Shown: positions 1 through 12,290, counted from the stretch's first letter. The stretch is DNA of 64,000 bases from Hirsutella rhossiliensis (GCF_020360975.1 NW_025408667.1:186001-250000), one strand, 5' to 3'. Notes: a model not told the origin generated them from the sequence alone. Numbers and translations are program-made.

Positions 1-424
1 TTCTAAAGATATCCGCGATATAAAAATAGGTAGGGCATAGAATATTCTAGTTAAATCTACTACTTATACTAGAACCTATAGTCTTACGTTAACTATTACG
101 CTATAATTAGACTACCTATTAAGTTAGGAAGATATACTAGAGATAGAGCTTTTTAAGTACTATAGAATATACTAGAAAGCTAACTAATTAGTCTATAAGT
201 AAGCGAGTAATAGTCTATAAAAGATAAAGGATTTCCTTAAAAGTAGTAGATTAAATAAGTAAGTTTATAAGTATCTTTTATAACGCTATTCCTTTAATAT
301 ATTATTTAGCCCCTTATATACTCGTTATAAATTCTAGACGAAATCCTACTTTATACTCCCTTAAATAATCTTTCCGCTTATATTATTAATTACCTAATCC
401 TATGCTTATTACTTATACCTTTTT
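1..424. repeat. Truncated LTR-like repeat (second copy at 46100-46524)
   Basis: This stretch aligns base for base with 46100-46524, differing mostly by TA versus CA/TG/CG changes. Its last ~100 bases resemble the end of the solo LTR at 48674-49240 (shared tatactcc and cttat-tatacc stretches). It is therefore probably the LTR of a related family, cut by the window edge. Both copies abut minus-strand LINE1 sequence on the right. No reading frame. Its true left end and orientation cannot be fixed here. Confidence 0.5.
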
Positions 425-2443
425 ATAGTCCCTTATTAGTAAGAAGGGCTTTTATAAGAGTTAAGCTATTAATAGTAGCTTTTCTATTATAAAGGGCTCT
501 TACTAGCCTTAGCTAGCTAAGGCCCTTTTAACCTTTTTTTCTTTATATAGGTTAATAAGGGTAAATAGTTTAAAACCTTTTACCTTTATAGCCTATATAT
601 TAAGTTTATAAAAGAGGTTAAAGCTAGGGCTAGCTTTTATTTAAGCTTCCTTCCTCTTATAAGCTATAACCCTAAGCCTCTTAGTAAGCTTAAGAAAGTT
701 AGTAATAAAGATAAGCGTTATAATATTATAAGCTAAATACTATATAGGGATATAGCTATTATTAATCTTATAAAGGTAAGGCTCTTATAATAAGATAAGG
801 TTTACTTTTATTTTTAGGGCTTACTTTAAGATTGATAATTTAGCTATTTCCTACTTATTAGTATTATACTATATAATATTAATAAGGTAATAGTTAGGCT
901 TAAAGGGCTTAATAAGCTTTAAGGGCCTTATAAGTATAAGGGGGCTAAGGCTATTAAGTATTAGTTATTCCCTTATAGACTTTATATTATACCTTATTAA
1001 TTATAAAGTACTCTCTCTTATAGTTATAGTATTAGACCTTAAAGTAAGAGTAGACTTAGCTAGCCTTATAGCTAAGGTAGTTATAGTTCTTAGTTAAGTG
1101 CTTTTCTAAGTAAAAGGTATACTTAATAAGCTATTAGTAAGTCTAAAGGTTATAGCTAAAAGGAAGGTACCTATAGTACTATATATATATAGTATATTTC
1201 TTATAGGCCTTAACTTAAATCTATAGACCTATTATATAAAGGCCTTTTTTATAGTATTTAGCCTTTATAGCTTTTAAAAGGGACTATAAAGATAATAGAT
1301 CCTACTTTTTATATTAAGTCTAGGGTGCCTAGCTACCTAAGCTGCCCTAAGATATCGATCCCGCTAAAGGTTTTAGCTTTTATAGTAAAGATATTAAGGA
1401 TAAAGGTCCCTAAGAGGTTAGGGACGCTTTAGGCTACTAGCTTAGTTTAGCTTATAAGAAGGTTAGCCGATTTAATAGGTAGCTCCTTAAGGTATAAAGA
1501 CTACTTCTCCCGCTACTTTAAAAGCTTCTTTACTATATATAAAGCCTTTATTATTATAAAACTATATTATAGAGCTAATATAGCTAGTTCCTTTATAGCT
1601 TTATTAAGCTTATTATAAAAAGTAATAAGGTTAATAGTTAGCGTTACTAATTTTATTTTTAGCTATAGGATATATTAAAAGTCCTCTTTTATATTCCTCT
1701 TAGCTAGGGCCTTAGTTAGGGCCTTAGCTAAGGCTTTTACTAGAGCCTTAGCTAGGTCCTTAGCTAGGGCCTTAAGCGCTTTCTTTATAGTAACCTTAGC
1801 TTATAAGCTCGCTTTAAGGTTTCCTTAAGTAGCCTTAGGCTACTAAGCGGCCTTAGGCTAGTATAAGGGCTATTATAGGGGCTATTAGCGGTCTAGGGTC
1901 CTTATAGCTACCTTCTTAAGCCCTTTTATAAGGGTCTTATAAAAGGGTTAAATATTTTAGGCTTCCTTAAGGGCTTAGAGGGCTTACTAAAAGAAGCCCT
2001 AAGCTTAGTCCTTAGGAAAAAGGTACTAGGGCTAGGGCTAGGTTTACTATAAGTATTAAAATATATGTTAGATAGGTATAGGGCTAATAAGGCTATTAAG
2101 GGTAGCTCTCTTTTGCCCCTTTACTTACTTTAGGAGCTAGTTAAGCTAGAAGTAGCTAGCTTAAGGTAGGGCTAAGCTACGCTTAAAGAGGCTAGTCTTT
2201 AATATAAGCTAAGTATTATCTTCTATCTTAATATCCTCTAGGTTTTAGTCTTAGGTCCTAGGCCTTTCTTTTAAGGTCCTTAAAAGGCATTAGCCTTATA
2301 AAGCTTTTTTTAAGTAAGCCTTAGCCTTTAAGGTACTTATTTTAACCCTTAAGTTAAGAGGGGTTAAAGTTAAAGGGGCCCTCTTTAGGTCTAAGCTAAG
2401 TTATATTAGCGGGGGGTATATACCCTTAGTTAGTAAGGGTAAG
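425..2443 (-). pseudogene. Tad-like LINE (LINE1) ORF1 / start of ORF2, RIP-degraded
   Basis: Read on the minus strand, this is the counterpart of 36000-37470 on the plus strand. That stretch carries the LINE ORF1 (gag-like, CCHC knuckles) and the start of the endonuclease frame. Matching landmarks include the repeated 'ctagctaaggcc' Ala/Lys-type codon tract near 1690-1790 and the inverted stretch near 1915-1950. Stops occur every few codons and nearly all are TAG/TAA from C-to-T changes. About 270 bases near 530-800 are absent from the plus copy, so this copy keeps part of the endonuclease region lost there. The 5' side is cut by gypsy A at 2444 and LINE sequence resumes at 9433. Confidence 0.65.
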
Positions 2444-2629
2444 TATAAGAGTCTTTAACTATTATAGGTAATAGGCTTAGGCTATAGCCTAAGCTATATA
2501 GTTATATATAAAGGGCTAGATCTTATATATATAGGAGCGGGCTAGCTATATATAAAAGAGCTCTATATAGCTTATTAATATTATCTTATAGATAGTACCT
2601 ATATATATACCTCTATTAACTCCGTAATA
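2444..2629 (+). repeat. 5' LTR of gypsy A
   Basis: 186 bp, the same length as the 3' LTR. It begins tataagagtc and ends ccgtaata. Differences from the 3' LTR are largely TA here against CG there, so this copy is a little more mutated. A primer-binding site should follow directly, but the RIP-altered sequence after 2629 does not let me name the tRNA. Confidence 0.88.
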
Positions 2630-2719
2630 GTATAAGCTATTAACTAATAGATCTAATAGATATCTCCCTAGAAAGGGTACCGCTCCCTTAAGGGAGTACC
2701 CCGCTACCCCTTAGGCGGA

Positions 2720-3890
2720 TAGGAAGTATTATAGCTATCTTAAAAGCGATTAAAGGCGCGACGGCTAGCGAGAAGAACGAGGTTCTCGCTATACTAAGGG
2801 AGCCGTCTATAAGACTAGCGTTAACCCCTACGACCTTAGTAATACCGGTTATAGTAGCGGTACTACCGATATAGAAGCCGCTTCCTTGGCTAACTTAGGA
2901 TAGTAAGCTTAAGTCCTTTTACTTCTTCCTTAGCCGGCTATAGATAAAGTTTATAATAGATAAGAAATAGGGCCTAAATAGCTATTATAATATAGCGTAG
3001 TATTCGCTCCTTTATATACTACTAAAGCCCTAGATATAGCGGATCTCTAGATTCTAAGATAAGGGCGGCCTTAAAGGTAAACGCGACCTATAGGACTTCT
3101 TCTAATACCTTATATATATATTCGGCAACGTATAAGAGCGGGAGAAGGCATAGGATAAGCTATAGACCCTTAAGTAAAAGGACGGGTAGACCTTTAATAA
3201 ATTCCTCCCTAACTTTAAAGAGACGCTCTTATAAGTAGTAGGAACTATAGTATAAAAAGATAGTATAAAGCTTATATAGTTATAGAACTTTATTATACTA
3301 GCCTTATAAGAGCTACTTATCCTTATAATTATACCTACTAACTATAGCGAGTATATAAGCCGGTTAATAAAGGTAGTATAAGGCTATAAGTAGACGCTAT
3401 ATTTTTAGAAGCTTTATAAGCGTACGCTATATAGCGGTAATAGGATTACCGCCCCTCTATAAGAGGAATAGCTGACTATTAATACTAATAGAGATACCTT
3501 AATATCGGCTACCTATATAGACCGAGCTAAACGTAGTAGGAAGTTATTATCGAATACCCTTTATACTATCCCGCTCTCTAAGTAGTAGGCGAAGTAGGTA
3601 ACGAGCGAGGAAATTAAGAAAAGGAAAGCTAACGGCCGCTACTTACGTTATAGCGCGTTTATATACTTTATATTAAAATGCCCCTTCCTTTTAGATAAGC
3701 GGCCTATAGTAGTTTAAGTAGCGAAGATAGAACTGCTCCTTACCTTAGACGATAAAGAGGACTCCGCTCCTTTAGGCTTAGAGGAAAAAGAGTAGCTCTA
3801 AAGTAAAGACGGGCTCTAAAGCCTTAATTACTAGTACTAGTAAAAGAGAAGGAGGAATTATCCGCCTATATAAAAGAGGAGCTTACTTTA
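2720..3890 (+). pseudogene. gag of gypsy A (capsid and zinc knuckle), degenerate
   Basis: The plus-strand frame shows a capsid-like stretch followed by one CX2CX4HX4C nucleic-acid-binding knuckle at 3640-3681. Its first two Cys codons and its His codon now read TAC/TAT/TAC (Tyr) and only the last Cys (TGC) is kept. This is what TGY-to-TAY and CAC-to-TAC RIP changes produce. In a working element Gag would form the particle and bind RNA. The frame runs on into the protease without a clear break. The same region recurs at about 50300-51450 and, inverted, at 58.6-59.5 kb. The start codon is not recognisable. Confidence 0.75.
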
Positions 3891-6800
3891 ATATAGGTTA
3901 TAGTTAATAACTCCTTACCTATCGCCGCCCTTATAAATAAGGGCTGCTAGTACTATACCGTAGTAAACGAGGCGCTTATATAAGAGATATAAGTACCGGT
4001 AGAAAAGATCGCCCTAAGGCGAGTAAAGGGCGCCTTAAGCGTAATAAAGGGTACGGTAATTAAGGGTATTATATAGCTAGCTATAAAGGTTAATAGTTAC
4101 TATAAGCTTATTATAGCTTATATAATCCCTTAACTAAAGTTTCCCTTAATCCTTAGGAAACCTTAGTTATTATATATAGAGTTATACTTAGTTTTATACT
4201 AAAAGAAGCTATAGTTTAGGCCTATATAATAGTAGGTTTACTATAACGATAGTTCTATAAGCGTAAGACTAAGTATATAAGCTTTATACTTAGTATAAAA
4301 AGTACTTACCTCTATCTTTATAGGAACTATATAACGGTTAGAGCGGGAGGAAGGCTAGGCAGCGGCTAATATAGCGGTCTATATAGTTAGCTTAGCGGAT
4401 ATTAATAAAGCCCTTTAGGCAAAGAAGCTAAAGTCGCCCTCTAAGCTATAATAGTAGATACTAAAGCGCTTTTACGACCTCTTATTACTATTTAAGTCCT
4501 AGGAAGTAAATAAGCTTAACCTATATAAGCTAGGGGTAGACTATAGGATCGTACTCTATACTAATAAGAAGGGGTAAGAGCTACTTATACTATTCGGACC
4601 GCTATATAGTATATTATACGTAGAGCTACTAGTACTTAAGAAGATATTAAATAACCTCTTAAATAAGGGTTTTATTTAAGTAAGTAGCTTTAAAGTAAGA
4701 GCGCTAGTCCTATTTATATATAAACTAAGGGGCGGGATATAGTTCTATTATAACTATAGGGCTCTAAACGTAATTATAAGGCTAGACCGCTACCCCTTAC
4801 CCTTAATCTTAGATATACTTTATAACCTCTTAAAGGTAAAGTAGTTTATAAAGCTAGATATAAAATAAGCGATCTATAAAGTATAGATCTTAAAGGGTAA
4901 TAAGTAAAAAACAGCGTTCTATACGCGCTATAGCTTATTTAAGTAGCTTATAACGCCCTTTAGCCTCTTAAGAGCGCCCGCTACCTTTTAGTATTATATT
5001 AATAATATACTTTAGGACTTCCTTAATAAGTTCGCCTCTATATATATAGATAATATCCTTATCTATATAAGTAGCTCCTATAAGGACTATATATAGAAAG
5101 TATAAAGGGTCCTAGAGCGCCTCTAACTTTATAGGCTCTACCTTAACCTAGATAAGTATAAATTTAAGGTTAAGAAGGTTAAGTACCTAAGCTTTATTAT
5201 CTATATAAGTATAGGTATATAGGCAGATCTTATAAAGATCTAGGCGATTTAGGACTAGGCTGCCCTAACTATATAGATAGGTATATAAAGCTTCCTTAGG
5301 TTCGCGAACTATTATAAGATATTTATTAAGGGCTTTTCTTATATTATAATGCCCTTAAACGAGATTACCGGGAAGTAGACCGCCTTTCGCTAGGGGCCTA
5401 TATAGGAAAGAGCGTTCTATACGCTTAAGGACTTATTCTCTTAAGCCCCGGTACTACTTTAGTAAGACTTCGACCGGTCTACGTTAGTCGAAGCGGACTA
5501 TAGTAGCTAGGCACTTAGAGGAACGCTCTCTTAGGAGGTAAATAAGTAAAAGTAACTAGTAGCGTTTTACTCCTATAAGCTAACCCTAGTAGAGCGGAAT
5601 TACGCTATTTACGATAAGGAGATATTAATAATTATTAGCTACCTTAAGTAATAGTAAGCGGAGCTCTAGAGCTATAAGAGCTTCGAGGTTCTTATAGACT
5701 ATAAAAACCTTAAGTACTTTATAACTTACTAGTACCTCTCGGAGCGGTAAGCCTACTAAGCGGAGTATCTCTTATACTTTAACTTCTTAATTAAGTACTA
5801 GCTAGGGCGGGACTCCGCGGTCTTAGATACGCTTTCCTAGAGGGATTAAGACCGGCTAATAGGAGTAGATATCGAGGCCCGGGATCTATAGCTTATCCTA
5901 TAAGAGGCGCTATAGACTTATATAGGAGCTTCCCTAGTAGAGGAAGGCGCGGCGCTAACGGATAAGCTTTCCCCTATACCTTTACCTTAGTCTAGTAAGG
6001 AGGGATAGACCGGCCTAGGCGCGCGCGCGGCGAGAGTATTCTAAGATAAGGCCCTTTAACGCTTATAGGATAGGATAACGGCTCTAGACTATACCTATAA
6101 GGGCGTGCGCCGCGCCGTTAAGTCTAGCGCTCGATACCTAGATCTAAAGTTAAAGCTAAAGATATAGGTAGCCGACTACTATATCGACCTATAAGGGCAT
6201 CTATACTAGCGAGGGAGACTATAGGTACCGGTCGTACTATATACTATAGAAGCTAAGGAGAAGGAGGGACTACTAAAGCTAGACGAATAAAACGAGCTCT
6301 AAGAGAGGCTAGTCTAACTTATCTATAACTCTAGCGTTATAGGTTACCTAAGCAAATAAGGTATAGCGGTAGGCCTTATAAGGGACTTTTACTAGCCCCT
6401 CTTATAATACTATGTTTATTGCTTCCTTTATAACTACGATATCTATAGCTATATAAAGATTTAAAGGGCGTAGCTTAAAGGGCTACTAAAGTAGCTTTTA
6501 GTACTAAACCGGTTTTATATATATATATAGATAGACTTTATAATAGACCTCTTACTTATAAAGGGCGGTAACCGCTATATATAGGTAATTAAGGACCGAC
6601 TTAGTAAATTAGTAGTACTAAAACTAATACTATTTATAGATATAGAAGCTTACTTAGAGCGCTTCCTTTAGTACTAGGCCCGCTTATATAGCTAGCCGGC
6701 CTTTATTATAAGCAATAAAAGGTTAAACTAAACTAGCTGCTTTTAGTAGTACTTATACTAGCTACTTTAAATTATATAGCTACTTAGTATAGCTTATTAC

Positions 6801-7640
6801 TTATAGACTAATAGGGGACCTAAGAGGGTTAACTAAGAAGCGTAAGTATACCTATAGGCAGTTATAGCCCGTAACTAAGCGGACTAAGACCGCTAGCTCC
6901 CCGCTACCTAGCTCGCGCTAAATAGTAAACTATAAACCTCTATTAAGATAGCCCCCTTCTTTATAATATACGGCTTTAAGCCGCCCTCCTTAATCTTATT
7001 TACCGCGGATATAGTAGCGGAGTAGTATAGTAGTATATTACTAGAGAGCCGCGCTTCTACGTTTATATAAAAGCTATAAGAAACTATAGAATACTACTAA
7101 TTCGCGATAGCCGCTATAGTATAAGATTAAGAGCGGCACGCTAATAAGACTAAGGCGCTAGCGGATAGGTTTATAGTAAGAGATAAAGTATAGCTCGACC
7201 TCTATAACAATAGGTTAGCGCGACTAAAAAAGAAGTTAAACTAGCTATATATAAAGTTTATAGTATAGAGGGTCGTTAGCTTATAGGTAGTTAAGCTTAA
7301 TAGTCTCTTAATAGGGGTCTATAATAAGGTTAACGTTAACCTCCTTTACCGAGCCTCCTTTAACCTACTACCTAGATAAGAAGTAGCGGACGCTTAACCG
7401 CCTATATTTAAGGTAGAGGGGGACGATAAATTCGAGGTTAAAAAAATATAGGCTATACGCTAAAAGAAGGTAAGCTAAGGGAAACGCTAGGAGGTTCTTA
7501 TTAAGTAGCGTAGGTACCTCGACCCTATATAGGAACCTATATATAAGTTTATAGGAGCTATAGCCCTTAATAAGTTTAAGGCCCTATATAGCTTAGTAGA
7601 TAAGAATAATAAACTAGTAAACTACTAATAGCGGCCTAGG
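3890..7640 (+). pseudogene. pol of gypsy A: protease, RT, RNase H, integrase, chromodomain
   Basis: Domain order is typical of chromoviruses. Protease at about 3926-3990: the usual D-S-G is now N-K-G. Reverse transcriptase at about 4700-5250: the YxDD box at 5043-5054 reads Y-I-D-N, so the second catalytic Asp is lost. RNase H at about 5550-5860, with the conserved 'ERNYAIYDKE' type core still visible. Integrase at about 6380-6985, DDE core with the GNRY and S-NR/K regions recognisable. A C-terminal chromodomain-like stretch lies at about 7426-7600 and ends pol. Chromodomains in this family bind histone marks and steer integration toward heterochromatin. Many TAG/TAA stops, so no product. Confidence 0.85.
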
Positions 7641-7750
7641 TAAGGACTATAAAGTAAGTAAAGTAAAAAGGATAGTTATAGTAATATAAGTAATATAAGT
7701 ATAATAGTATAAGTAGAGATAAAAATAGTATTTATTATAGGGCAGAGCCC

Positions 7751-8690
7751 TTAAACTACCTAGGCCTATTCCTTATTATTATTATTATTATTATCTTCGT
7801 TATCGTTATCCTCGTTAGCCTCCTCCTTCTTATTAGTAGCGGCGGCGGTCTCTAAGGCGCTAAGGTAGCCCTCTAAGCCTATAAGCTAGTCGGCGGCGGC
7901 GGCGGCTCTAAGGGTAGAGGGGCGGCGGCTAGTAGCGGCGGTAAGGGTAAGGGGGGTAGTAGAGGCGGGCACGGCTAAGGGGACCGCCGATAGGGCGACG
8001 GAGGTAGTATCCTTAGCGCCGGGTATATTAGAGGCGGAAGTAAGGGAGCGGAGGAGTAAGGACCTACTTAGGTATAAGGCCCTATCGCTCGAGGGTATAG
8101 AGGTTATAGTAAGCGGCGGCGGCGGCGGTAAGGCGCTTCTTAGTAGCCCCCTACGCCTGCCTATATAAGCCGGCCTTCTAAGCCGACGCTATAGTAAGTA
8201 GGACGGGAGGCGCCGCCTTATAAGCGCGGCTAGCGCGCGCGCACTAATAGTAGCTGCCGCCGCGGCGGCGCCTAGCCTAGTTAGAGTAGTCGAGCTCCTA
8301 TAATATATAATATATATAAGGGGCTAAGCGGGCGGCGCCGGCCTATACTTAGCGCTTATACTATAGGAGGTTAGCGGATAATATCTATTATACTTACCTA
8401 ACTATAGACTTATAGGGGTAGCGGAGATAGAGGCGGGGGCCGAGGGGCCGGGCGTTATAGGTAGTAGCGGGGACGGCGTCGTTACCCTAAGGGGCGACGT
8501 AAGAGCAAATAGTATAGTAGAGGCGGCGGCGGCGGCGGTAGGAGCGGTAGTAGCGGCGCGGGTAGGAGCGGCGGTAGCGGCGGAGTTATTATCGTCCGCG
8601 GCTAGTATAGCGTCGACGAACGACTCCGTACGCTCTAAGAAGGAGGAGGTAAGAGAGGGAGAGGTAGATATATCTATCGTAGAAGTTAGT
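7751..8690 (-). pseudogene. Antisense accessory reading frame in gypsy A, function unknown
   Basis: Opposite to gag-pol, a frame of about 310 codons runs from near 8690 down to a TAA at 7751-7753. It is interrupted by only about six TAGs, each explicable as CAG or TGG hit by RIP, whereas pol next door has stops every few codons. The deduced protein starts with a Ser/Thr-rich stretch and a helix-like segment (near 8580-8640, containing FVDAILAADD). Ala/Thr/Pro-rich low complexity follows, then a basic middle part and an acidic Asn/Asp/Glu tail with an Asn run encoded by the (att)n at about 7780-7800. I do not recognise it. A second copy of the frame lies at 60234-61142. Caution: GCC-type triplet repeats tend to be open on either strand. 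The start is guessed because ATG would have become ATA. Confidence 0.5.
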
Positions 8691-8740
8691 ATAACGGATT
8701 ACGGCCTCCTACTTTATAGGGCGCGGAACTTACTAGTTAG

Positions 8741-8795
8741 AGTTATTATTATTATTATTAAGGCTATTATTATTAATACTACTACTACTACTATA
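8741..8795. repeat. Trinucleotide tracts (ATT/ACT) in the antisense leader
   Basis: Runs of att/tta and act repeats separated by short unique bases lie just outside the upstream end of the antisense frame of gypsy A, between its start and the 3' LTR. Similar triplet tracts sit at about 7780-7800 inside its Asn-rich tail. They look like expanded codon-type repeats. No other function is visible. Confidence 0.6.
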
Positions 8796-9241
8796 AGTAT
8801 ATATTAATAGAGCGGCCTATATAGCTAGGAACGGACTAATGCCTTAAGTAGAGCGGAACTTACCTATTAATACTACTACTATAGTTAAAGAAGGGAGAGA
8901 AGGAAGGGAAAGGGGAAGGAGGGGATGCCGCCTTATATACCCCTTAGTAAAGGATACTACCTAAGGTAGAGGAACGGGCAACCTAAGGCTTACGTAGGTC
9001 TAGACCGGCCGCCGGCTACCTAAGAGCGTATATAATAGGTTGCGCCCTTATTTAAATAGCTAGCCGGCTAATAAGTATAGAGCTAGGTTCTAGCTACCTA
9101 GGCTAATAGGCGCAGGGATAATAGGGCTAGTAGGGCCGGCCCGATTAATAGGAAAGGGTAGGGAAGAGCTAGCGGTAAGGGCCTAATTATATAGGAGCCG
9201 TTAATAAGGTAGCGCTATACCGCGCTTAAAGGAGGGCATTA

Positions 9242-9427
9242 TATAAGAGTCTTTAATTATTATAGGTAATAGGCTTAGGCTACGGCCTAAGCTATATAGT
9301 TATATATAAAGGGCCGGATCCTATATATATAAGGGCGGGCTAGCCGCGTATAGAAGAGCTCTATATAGCTTATTAATATTATCTTATAAACGGTACTTAT
9401 ATATACGCCTCTACTAACTCTATAATA
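9242..9427 (+). repeat. 3' LTR of gypsy A
   Basis: 186 bp, matching 2444-2629 in length and order. It is preceded by a short purine-rich stretch (aaaggaggg) suited to a polypurine tract and followed by the target duplication gtaag. It keeps more CG than the 5' LTR. Confidence 0.88.
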
Positions 9428-9432
9428 GTAAG

Positions 9433-9620
9433 GAAGAGTTTTCTACCTATATAAAAGAGAACCTCGCTTAATTTATAATCTTTAGTAGTATATTATATAC
9501 CCGCTAGTAGCTATATAAGGCCATACTTAAGGGGGCGTAATATACTATTTATAACGGTTTTAAGTATATACTATTTTTATATTTTAAGCTTAGTTTTAAA
9601 AAGTTAGCTAAGAAGATATA
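9433..9620 (-). repeat. LINE1 5' portion continuing beyond gypsy A
   Basis: The sequence after the target duplication (gaagagttttctac onward) matches 47219-47410, where it directly continues LINE1 without gypsy A. It also matches, inverted, the LINE1 5' side near 35870-35920. It is therefore the other half of the interrupted LINE copy, probably the 5' leader. No coding frame visible. Confidence 0.6.
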
Positions 9621-9639
9621 ATAATATATATATATTAAG

Positions 9640-11330
9640 AGACTTTATAGCCTCCCTTTATATAGTACTAAATATAACTTTATATATATTAACTATAGCT
9701 TCCTAATAATTAAGGAAAATTTAAGCTAAGGGACTATATATACTACTAGTAGCTATAGGAAGCTATTAACCTTTATAGCTACCTAGGTAATACTTTTAAT
9801 AACCGCGCCCTTTATTATAGCTAAGGCGCCCTTTATATACTTAAGGTAAATCTTCTTTATTAATAAGTATAGCTTAAAGGATTTTACTTTATTAATTTTA
9901 ATATAATACTAATAACTTTTATTTATAAGGGTAAAGAAAAGGTAAGCTTAGTTAATAATAATAAGTATTAAAGTAGGTTCTTTTTTAATACGCTTTACTA
10001 GGTCCTCCTTAGCTAGTATTAGCTTACTAAGCTCTAAGGTCCGCCTTTATACTAAAGCTAAGCTTTTCCCTCCGCTTTATATATAGTAAAGGTTCTCTTA
10101 TTTCCCTTATTATTAGATTCTAATAAAGTATAAGTAACTTATATCTTTACTAGCCTCCTTATTAAAAGGTAAGGGTATAACCTAACTATATATATACTTA
10201 TACTATAATATATATAATAGCCTTCTTTATATTATTTATTAATTTCCTTATAAGGCACCTACTTAGCTATCTTACTAAGCTATATAATTAGTAGAGCAGC
10301 TAAGGTCTTATTATTACTATGCCCCTTAAGGTATATAGCCGCTATTAAAACGTTATTATTTATATCGACCGCTAACTTAAGAGCGTGCCTAGGTATAAAT
10401 AGGTTAAGTAAGAAGGAACTATTTAACTTATTAGTCTTACTTAAGGCTAAGCGCTTATATAGCTTTTAAAAGTATAGTATCTACTTATATCCCTAGGCTA
10501 CCTTTTTAAAGCGGGTTATATAGCCCTTATAAGTAGAGGGTATTATAATAAGGATAGGTAGCTCTTAAAGCGCTAAGGAGATTAAGTTCTATAGCTAGGT
10601 AAGCTTAGCGCCGTCCTCTTAAGCGGTATTACCCGCCGCTTAAGTTAGGGTCTCTTTAAATTCTAGTAAGAACTCTTTAAAAGACTACTCTTTTTACTAA
10701 GTAAGGGTCTATAGCTTATCCTATACCTTCTCTTACTCTTATATATTACTAAAGGTATAAACTAAGTAGTTAAAGAATACTTTAGGGTCTTTTATCTCCT
10801 TAAGACCGCCTTACTCTTAAAAGCCCGCTACTCGCTATATCTAGGGCTCTAGTAGTATATAAAGGAGCGAGAACTTAGCCGTTTCCTTATAGCTATTAAG
10901 GCCTTATTTCTTATTAATATAGTATTTTACTATTAAGCAGTTAAGGAAGAAGTAAAAGGTTTCTAGCTTACTATCCTAGGTAGGCTATAGTAGTAGCTTC
11001 TATTTACTAAGGGCCGCCTTATACTCTAGCCTCTTTATAGTAAAGGGCGTATTTATTAAAGCTAGCGTTAAGAGGGTATTAAGGATTTAATATAGGGTTA
11101 CTTATTAGTTTAAGTCTTATAATATTTAGTAAAATAGCTTTATAAACTAAGCTTATTTATCTTATTACTACTAAGCTTCTTCTTATAAGTATTATTAATA
11201 TAGCTCTTTTATTTATTACTATAGCTATTAATACTAAGCTTTTTTATATAGTAGCTATTATTACTATTATTATATTAGCTAGTACTACTAAGGTTTTAAT
11301 ATTAAGTTTAATATATAAATAGCTTATACT
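9640..11330 (-). pseudogene. Gypsy gag remnant, minus strand
   Basis: About 10650-11080 is recognisably the reverse complement of the gag region of gypsy A (around 3000-3240), with the same block of conserved stretches but much divergence. The sequence on either side is consistent with the rest of a related gag and leader, although I cannot place it codon by codon. No LTR could be paired with it, so it is a fragment. Stops are frequent in all frames. Confidence 0.5.
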
Positions 11331-12290
11331 ATTATAAGGGCCCCCTATAGTATAGTAGTTATATACCTAGGAAGCTTACTAGCTATAACGCTAAAGTTAT
11401 TTTAAATCTAGCTAAGGGCACGATTATATTTTAGTCGGACTAGTAAACTACGTTAACCTACTTATTAACTAGCTAATTAGCGCTTCTAGAAGCGCTTATA
11501 AATATACTAGTAGTCTAGCCCCGCTATAAGTAGGCCGGCCTAGACCTCGCTTACTTAGATCTAGCGATAAATTTATTAGGACCTCCCCCTAACCTTAGTC
11601 CGGGCCCCTTAACTAGGAAAATAAAAACCTAGGGCCGATACTAGTAACTTAATAAGTACGGTATAAAGCCGGTGTAATAACCTAACTACCGGCCCGGCTA
11701 AAAGCTAGTATTAATAAAAAATAGCCCGCTAAGCCTTATAACGGAAAAATAAAGTAAGGCTTAGGAAGATATTATTATAAGATAAGGTTAGAGATAATTA
11801 TATAATTAACTATTAACTATTAACTAAAAAACGCTCGTACTACCGATTAATACTATATACCCCGCGTATATAAAAGAGTTACTTTCTAAGGTTACTTTAT
11901 AGTAGGGCTAATATAATTCTAACTAACTATAACGATACCTAAGATAGCTAGCGTAAGATTCCTATATATTATAACCGCGACCTAGTATAAGGGCAAACTA
12001 GCTATAAAAGAAGGAAGGGTTTTCCTTTAAGCACTTAAGTTTTTCCCTTTTATTTAACGCTAAAGTTTTAGATACCTTTAGATAAGTTACTAGTATAATC
12101 TTAATAATAATAATATATTATTATAAGGTTAATAGAGGGTTATACTATAAGTACCTTTTATTATATTATAATAATAAGCTATATAGGATCTAACTATATA
12201 CCGCGCTTACTACTATTAAATATATATTTATATATATAGCTTACCTTACTTTATAACGTTATTAGCTAAGGTTTAAGCTAATACTTAGAC
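11331..12290. other. Unassigned RIP-mutated sequence
   Basis: About 960 bases with no frame, no paired terminal repeats and no counterpart I could find in this window. A somewhat GC-richer part at 11500-11720 and an AT-rich part at 11760-11830 are the only visible texture. Probably an LTR or untranslated part of an element, judged only from its surroundings. Confidence 0.4.

Larger units (their letters stand above)
2444..9427 (+). mobile_element. Ty3/gypsy chromovirus, full-length but RIP-inactivated (copy A)
   Basis: A complete 6,984-bp element with two 186-bp LTRs (2444-2629 and 9242-9427). The 5-bp target duplication gtaag lies at 2439-2443 and 9428-9432. The uninterrupted target survives at about 47190-47240, where gtaag occurs once (47214-47218) between the same flanks. 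Internal order on the plus strand is gag with a zinc knuckle, protease, reverse transcriptase, RNase H, integrase and chromodomain, followed by a reading frame on the opposite strand and the 3' LTR. The LTR ends read TA...TA, consistent with TG...CA after RIP. All coding parts carry many TAG/TAA stops, so the element cannot move by itself. Confidence 0.9.

Noticed and set aside
1..600. Telomere-type TTAGGG/CCCTAA words
   Set aside because: Scattered single words follow from TA enrichment; no tandem run exists.
7780..8660. Sense-strand coding in the GCC-rich region of gypsy A
   Set aside because: The sense frames give Leu/Ser or Gly/Ser strings with more interruptions, and the minus frame is longer and more protein-like. 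I keep the antisense call at moderate confidence only.
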